A DNA stretch of 64,000 bases from Schistosoma haematobium (Eukaryota; Platyhelminthes; Trematoda; Strigeidida; Schistosomatidae), in contig NC_067200.1 in assembly GCF_000699445.3 (NCBI RefSeq), positions 7,128,450-7,192,449 on the forward strand, in the 5' to 3' direction. A program made the position numbers and the translations under genes. The notes beneath the pieces were generated by a model that did not search any database, was not told where the DNA came from, and saw nothing but the letters and a program-made list of their open reading frames with translations. Numbering within the stretch: position 1 is the stretch's first letter; the number at the start of each line of letters is the position of its first letter. Below are positions 59,590-64,000 of this stretch, piece after piece.

Positions 59590-59915
59590 TGTTATAATCC
59601 TCTCTTATGGTTATAACCCAGCTATTCCTATTACTTAGTATTCTCGGACACCGATTCACTCGAAAAGTCTCCCAAACCAGAACACGGTTGAACGGGGAAA
59701 GTGATTATATTCCATATAACAAGGTTAGATGGACGTAAGAAGCAAGCAAGTAACTGCAATAGGGAAAACGTTAGTATATTTATAGTTTTTCACATGAGAT
59801 TTCTTGTGTTCACTAAGTATTGACTAACGCTGATTGGGTAAGAATTAGGCAATCAGCGTGCAGCAAAGCAATCGTCCATTGAGCATGCTTTAATCCAGTC
59901 TATGTCCCGCTAACA
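59590..59915 (-). mobile_element. Solo LTR with 5-bp target duplication
   Basis: A 326-bp unit reading TGTTATAATCC ... CCGCTAACA on the plus strand, flanked by CTTGT at 59585-59589 and 59916-59920. Its two ends match the ends of the gag-only mini-elements at 14894 and 18252. A TATA-like CTATAAATATAC on the minus strand suggests minus orientation, but the direction is not settled. Solo LTRs arise by recombination between the two LTRs of a full element. Confidence 0.8.
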
Positions 59916-60724
59916 CTTGTATTTTAGAACTGGGATCTCTATAGTTAAAAGACTAAACTTTCAATTAATTACTGGATTACATACTTGAAATCCTGATCCT
60001 TTAAATTTAATTTTGGGTAGTTGAATTAATGAGCATCTTTAACACAACTCAAACAAATGTTATGTCACTCAAAACTGAATACAAATACCTCTATTTCACT
60101 ATGGATTTATATTCAGTTAATTTAGAAATTATTATAAACGGTGTAATTGTTCTTTACTGACGACTTACGATGGCTCTCGAACTGATTTTTAGCAAGTAAA
60201 AATACGGCTGATATAAGTGAATAACATATTATATAAAAACGCATAAAAGATTAGGTCAGAAGCCAAGGTTAAAATCTTGTGGAGCTACTCGTTCAAATAA
60301 ATGATGAAAGTTCTTATAAACCAATTCGAAATGCTTGTTTAAATAGTTATGCCTATGTGTTAACACATACTATTACACTACTTTTCGTACATACACCTTT
60401 TGTTCCGATATTCCTTTATACATACCCTTCCATTGTCTTTTCTTACCACATTCTTGATTGTTTATTCTTTGACACTATCAATGCAACTACATCATTTCGA
60501 TTTACTATTAACCGTGTTAATTTCTCGTCTTGCTCTTTTGGTATGACGAACTAAGTCAATACAATTATGTACGCTAGGCTGTATGTTGATTTTGATTGAC
60601 TGACCTATCTTGCTTCACTGACAGAAATTCCAGTAAATTGAGTCAATGCTCTGCATACTTATGCCAAGTCTCGTACATTGATTTTGACTGAATAATTGAT
60701 TAAATTTAATTTTTAAATCACGAA

Positions 60725-60900
60725 CTGATCTTAGTTCGATCGCTATTGAAAACCTAAAAGCTCTGGTCAGTCATTTCGTTCTAGTAGAGAACGGTTCAGC
60801 AACACACATCCACGACACTTTATATAGAAGTCGAACCTAGAACTTTCAGTCTAACATGTGGGGACGCTTGACCTCTAGATCACTGGACTGGAATTCGACG
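60725..60900 (-). repeat. Hammerhead SINE, inverted
   Basis: On the minus strand: CCAGTGATCTAGAGGTCAAG (A box), TAGGTTCGACTTC (B box), then a hammerhead remnant at 60760-60802 with stem II GTTC/GAAC around TCTACTA, and GAAA. CTGANGA reads CTGAACC. Confidence 0.55.
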
Positions 60901-61007
60901 TTTTTTAATGGAAAACTTTAATCAATTCACAATATTGCGTGTTTATGTTTTCGTTATTATTTTACGAAAGGTTTTTTCTCTTTCTCTTTCGTAAATGTTT
61001 TTTAAAG

Positions 61008-61601
61008 GAATTAGATTTAAGTAAAAATCGTATTCGAAATTTACCTATACAACTACCGAATGTTCCAATGGCATATCGATCATGTCAATCCGTCTCTACT
61101 TGTTGGACATCTAGTTTGATTTATTTAGATTTATCAGAGAATTGTTTGGACTATTTGCCATCATGGTTATTTGTCAATATGTATGAATATGAACAAGGCA
61201 TCATATCGCTCTCCTGTAGAGGAAAACTAAACAATGATGATGATAATAATAATGACAATCTAAAAGAACAATATGCACATGTTCTTACTGAAAAAACTAA
61301 GCTCATTGATTCCCATCCTCTTCGTCGATGTTATTCAGAGACCTCAGTCAATACCACTACTTCTTCATTACACCATACAACAGTGATGCATGATTCATTT
61401 GCACCAAATCTATTACATTTATTATTGTCAAAAAATCAGTTACGTGTACTACCACCGGAAGTATGGACAGGCTCATTATGGTGTAAATTAGAATTTCTTG
61501 ATTTAAGTTGGAATGAAATTGCTTACTTACCAATGCCGAATTTATTAAAAGTACAATTTGAACATTCACGACAAATGTATAAGCAATCATTATATATAAA
61601 A
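61008..61601 (+). CDS. LRRK1: LRRK1-like exon i (leucine-rich repeats)
   Basis: Acceptor TTTTTTAAAG, phase 0 from exon h. Leucine-rich repeats: ELDLSKNRIRNLPIQLP, SLIYLDLSENCLDYLPSWLF, NLLHLLLSKNQLRVLPPEVW and LEFLDLSWNEIAYLP. A ~60-residue Asn/Thr-rich insert separates the second and third. Donor GTTAGT after 61601, phase 0. More repeats, then Roc-COR and kinase domains, are expected beyond 64000 if the LRRK1 assignment is right. Other ANK-LRR proteins cannot be fully excluded. Confidence 0.8.
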
Positions 61602-62305
61602 GTTAGTTATAATTGTTTCATAATGATGTATTTTCCAATTAAATTTTATAATTTAATAGCATTTTTAAAGATTTATTCGGTATTTTGATTTTTGCCTATC
61701 AAGTAACTAGTCGTCATTGCTTATAGCGGAAAACAGTAGAAGAATGTACTTGATCACTATTTTGTTCTGGTTAGGTTTGTGAACAAGGTAATTTCAAGTG
61801 TTCTTAAAGGTTTATCAGAGCCAGTTATTATTTCCTGGTTGTCCTTAGTGTTGCCAACGGAAATCCATGTGGTAAAATGAGCTGTACCGTCTTTAAGGTC
61901 GATCTTTCCTTAACTCCCCTTTTGTCGTAGGATAGTGACATCGTTACAAATGCTGCTTGTCTGTGGGAGACTTCGACAAGTTTTTCTGTATGTTTTGACC
62001 TTCTAAACTTAACTTTACTAATGTTAGTCCCACCCTTCTCCAGCCGACCTGCCCAGTATTACAGAACCTAGAGGAACACGTTTCCTGGTCTCAATTGGTT
62101 TATCATAATTCGGATTTCTCAACCTTACTGTATAGTGCGACCGTCATCTATTAATATCTATTCGATTTGATTTTGCTTACTTTATGGAAATATTGCTTTC
62201 CACCAGCAATTCGAACTATCCATGAGTGTTGAGCCCTTATTTGACCAAGAATTTTGTTCAGATAGTTCAAAATAGTATTCACTTCACCGGTGACTATCTT
62301 TTTCG

Positions 62306-62401
<96 letters not shown>

Positions 62402-63484
62402 GTGGATTCAAGATGAGAAACTGAGAATACCATTCGGTGCTTAGTACAGATAGTGAGAAAACGTTCATTGCAATATGACCAGACAAATAAATAAGTCTGA
62501 CTGACTGAATCAAAAATGATTGACAAGAAAATTGCACAATAAATGAACTGTTACTCATAATATAGTTGTAATATACAAATCTCACGATCTTTAAGCTGAT
62601 ATTCTGTTTCCTTGAAATGTAACACATCTAATAACCTCAAAATGCTAAAAATGACAGGAAATAAGCATGTATAATCTTGAAATATTTCCAGTTTAGCCGT
62701 TCTAGATTTGTCCGTTTTACTGTTTCGATGTTTTACCATCACTGTCAGTTGATCCTATTGATATGCTCTGATATTGACAGATAATTCCGATTTAAACATT
62801 AAAAATTAAAACACAAAGTTCAGCGAAGGGATCTCTTTTCAACAAATTTATTATCAAGCTGTACAATCGTATATATATATGTAAACTACTTCTATTCACA
62901 TTCTTCTCTATGAAATGGTCTAAATAGCCATTTTCGGCCAGCGCTCGATTTCAACTCGGATATGGGAACACATCATAGTTTGGTTCTACAAGGGTGAAAG
63001 GAAAGCAGTTAGGAGTTCGTCTGTAGTCATTCTATGGATCCACAGTTTGATTTTAAGGTTGTTTATATGATTCGTTCAAATCTACCTAGATTTCTTCGTA
63101 TTCAGCTCATAAAATTAGCCGAAGCTCTTTACCATCCGTGAGCTCAAACCAGAACTATGCCTACAAAAGTAGTACGTCTTATCGTTATCGTTACCTTGAC
63201 CTTAATTATTATTACTATTACTATTACTACTTCATTCTCCTTTACTTACGTCTTATATTCTTACTATTTTATTCTTAAATACTCATCATATCACCTTATT
63301 TATTTTTACATCTCTATGACCTTTAATGACCTTTAATTATTGTAACAAAAACATTTTAAGCATCTTATTATATTCACTAAATCTTATGTTGTTATATTGG
63401 TATTTTGTAATGTAGTATTATAATCTTTCTATTACGTTCACATTTCCTCACGGAATTGGTACTTTAACAAAATTTCTTATTATT
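61602..63484. other. Probable LRRK1-like intron, no exon seen
   Basis: No LRR- or Roc-like frame is readable here. Apart from the TA run, nothing is assigned. Confidence 0.4.
62308..62400. repeat. (TA)n microsatellite
   Basis: About 46 uninterrupted TA units. The Tyr/Ile-repeat frames across it are artefacts. Confidence 0.95.
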
Positions 63485-63760
63485 AGAAGGGGATTTTGTG
63501 GAGATTTTAGTAATTTCAATTTTTGAGATCATGTGTCGATTGAAGCTAGACCACCATGGAAAACCTGTAAGCACTGGACGGCCGTCTCGTCCTATTGTGG
63601 GACTCTTCAGCAGTGCGCATCCAGTACGCCTCGCGGGATTCGAAGCGAGAACCTACTGGTTTTGCGCACAAGCACTTAACCACTAGACCACTGAGCTAGC
63701 CGGCATCCAACGGTGTTAATGTCTAACTTCAACTAATCCATGAAATTGAGCGCCACATCC
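63485..63760 (-). repeat. tRNA-headed hammerhead SINE, best-preserved inverted copy
   Basis: On the minus strand: GTTAGACATTAACACCGTTG, then a strong tRNA-like head with GCTAGCTCAGTGGTCTAGTG (A box/D arm) and CGCTTCGAATCCCGCGAGG (B box/T arm), followed by the hammerhead at 63571-63617. Confidence 0.75.
63571..63617 (-). ncRNA. Hammerhead ribozyme motif, nearly intact
   Basis: Core CTGAAGA, stem II GTCC/GGAC around CACAATA, then GAGA instead of GAAA, palindromic stem III CGGCCG, TC at the cleavage site, and CAGTGC pairing with GCACTG for stem I. Only one core base differs from the active consensus. Confidence 0.65.
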
Positions 63761-63889
63761 ACCATTGTCATCAGTGAGTTACTATCTCACAACAGACCCG
63801 GTTGAACTCCACTGGTTACTGCTTCTCACTAGAACTCCAGGATATACATCTTGAAGCCAGTCACTAGTGAGCATATGTTAATTAATATC

Positions 63890-64000
63890 AGATGGGTTTT
63901 GTGGAGTTCTCGCAGGGGGCGAGGTCGTGGATGCGCACTGCTGAGGAGTCCCACAATAGGACGAAACGGCCGTGCAGTGCTTCCAGGTTTTCCATTGTGG
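63890..64000 (+). repeat. Hammerhead SINE tail, running off the window
   Basis: Plus-oriented end of another copy (GAGGTCGTGGATGCGCACTG onward), head to head with the inverted copy before it. Confidence 0.65.
63935..63980 (+). ncRNA. Hammerhead ribozyme motif, intact core but changed cleavage base
   Basis: CTGAGGA, stem II GTCC/GGAC around CACAATA, GAAA and CGGCCG are all perfect. The position after CCGT is G, where the other copies have C (CCGTCCAGTGC versus CCGTGCAGTGC). Hammerheads cleave after A, C or U but not G, so this copy is predicted to be folded but uncleavable. Confidence 0.7.

Noticed and set aside
62151..62627. Tyr-Ile repeat proteins on both strands
   Set aside because: Direct translation of the (TA)n microsatellite.

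Overview
The window looks like repeat-dense, AT-rich DNA from a parasitic flatworm, most likely a blood fluke (Schistosoma or a close relative). The evidence is the mix of elements: RTE-type and CR1-type non-LTR retrotransposons, Mag/K02A2.6-like and CsRn1-like gypsy remnants, a Penelope-like GIY-YIG fragment, and many tRNA-headed SINE copies carrying hammerhead-ribozyme motifs. Host genes have small exons separated by introns of 1.5-7 kb. No operons, tRNA genes, rRNA genes or CRISPR arrays are visible. Family names were assigned by reading translated motifs, not by database search.

Layout. 1-240: end of a gypsy integrase (minus). 1645-2870: an RTE fragment split by a SINE. 2908-4570: 5' exons of a cytohesin-like Sec7 Arf-GEF gene (minus). 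6949-7680: CsRn1-like gypsy integrase remnant. 7920-11660: a badly decayed CR1-like element. 11733-22432: a 10.7-kb inverted repeat, two ~5.14-kb arms around a 416-bp spacer. Each arm holds a CR1-like element reading outward, interrupted by the same ~1-kb insertion. That insertion has TG...CA ends, a 5-bp target duplication and only a gag gene. 22433-26760: a nearly complete CR1-like element with a PHD-type ORF1 and an endonuclease/reverse transcriptase ORF2 broken by stops and frameshifts. 27-34 kb: decayed repeats and two possible minus-strand exons of an unrecognised gene.

34799-61601: nine plus-strand exons, in consistent splice phase throughout, encode ankyrin repeats followed by leucine-rich repeats. 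The order and local sequence fit the N-terminal half of LRRK1 (Roco kinase family); the Roc, COR and kinase parts would lie beyond the window. Its introns hold two large RTE elements (36309-39570 and 43112-46183), a Penelope-like fragment, a solo LTR with target duplication (59590-59915), RTE-tailed SINEs and about a dozen hammerhead SINE copies, some arranged head to head.

The items most worth attention are the near-identical palindrome with a few arm-specific differences, the gag-only LTR mini-element inside it, and the cluster of hammerhead SINEs in the LRRK1-like introns.
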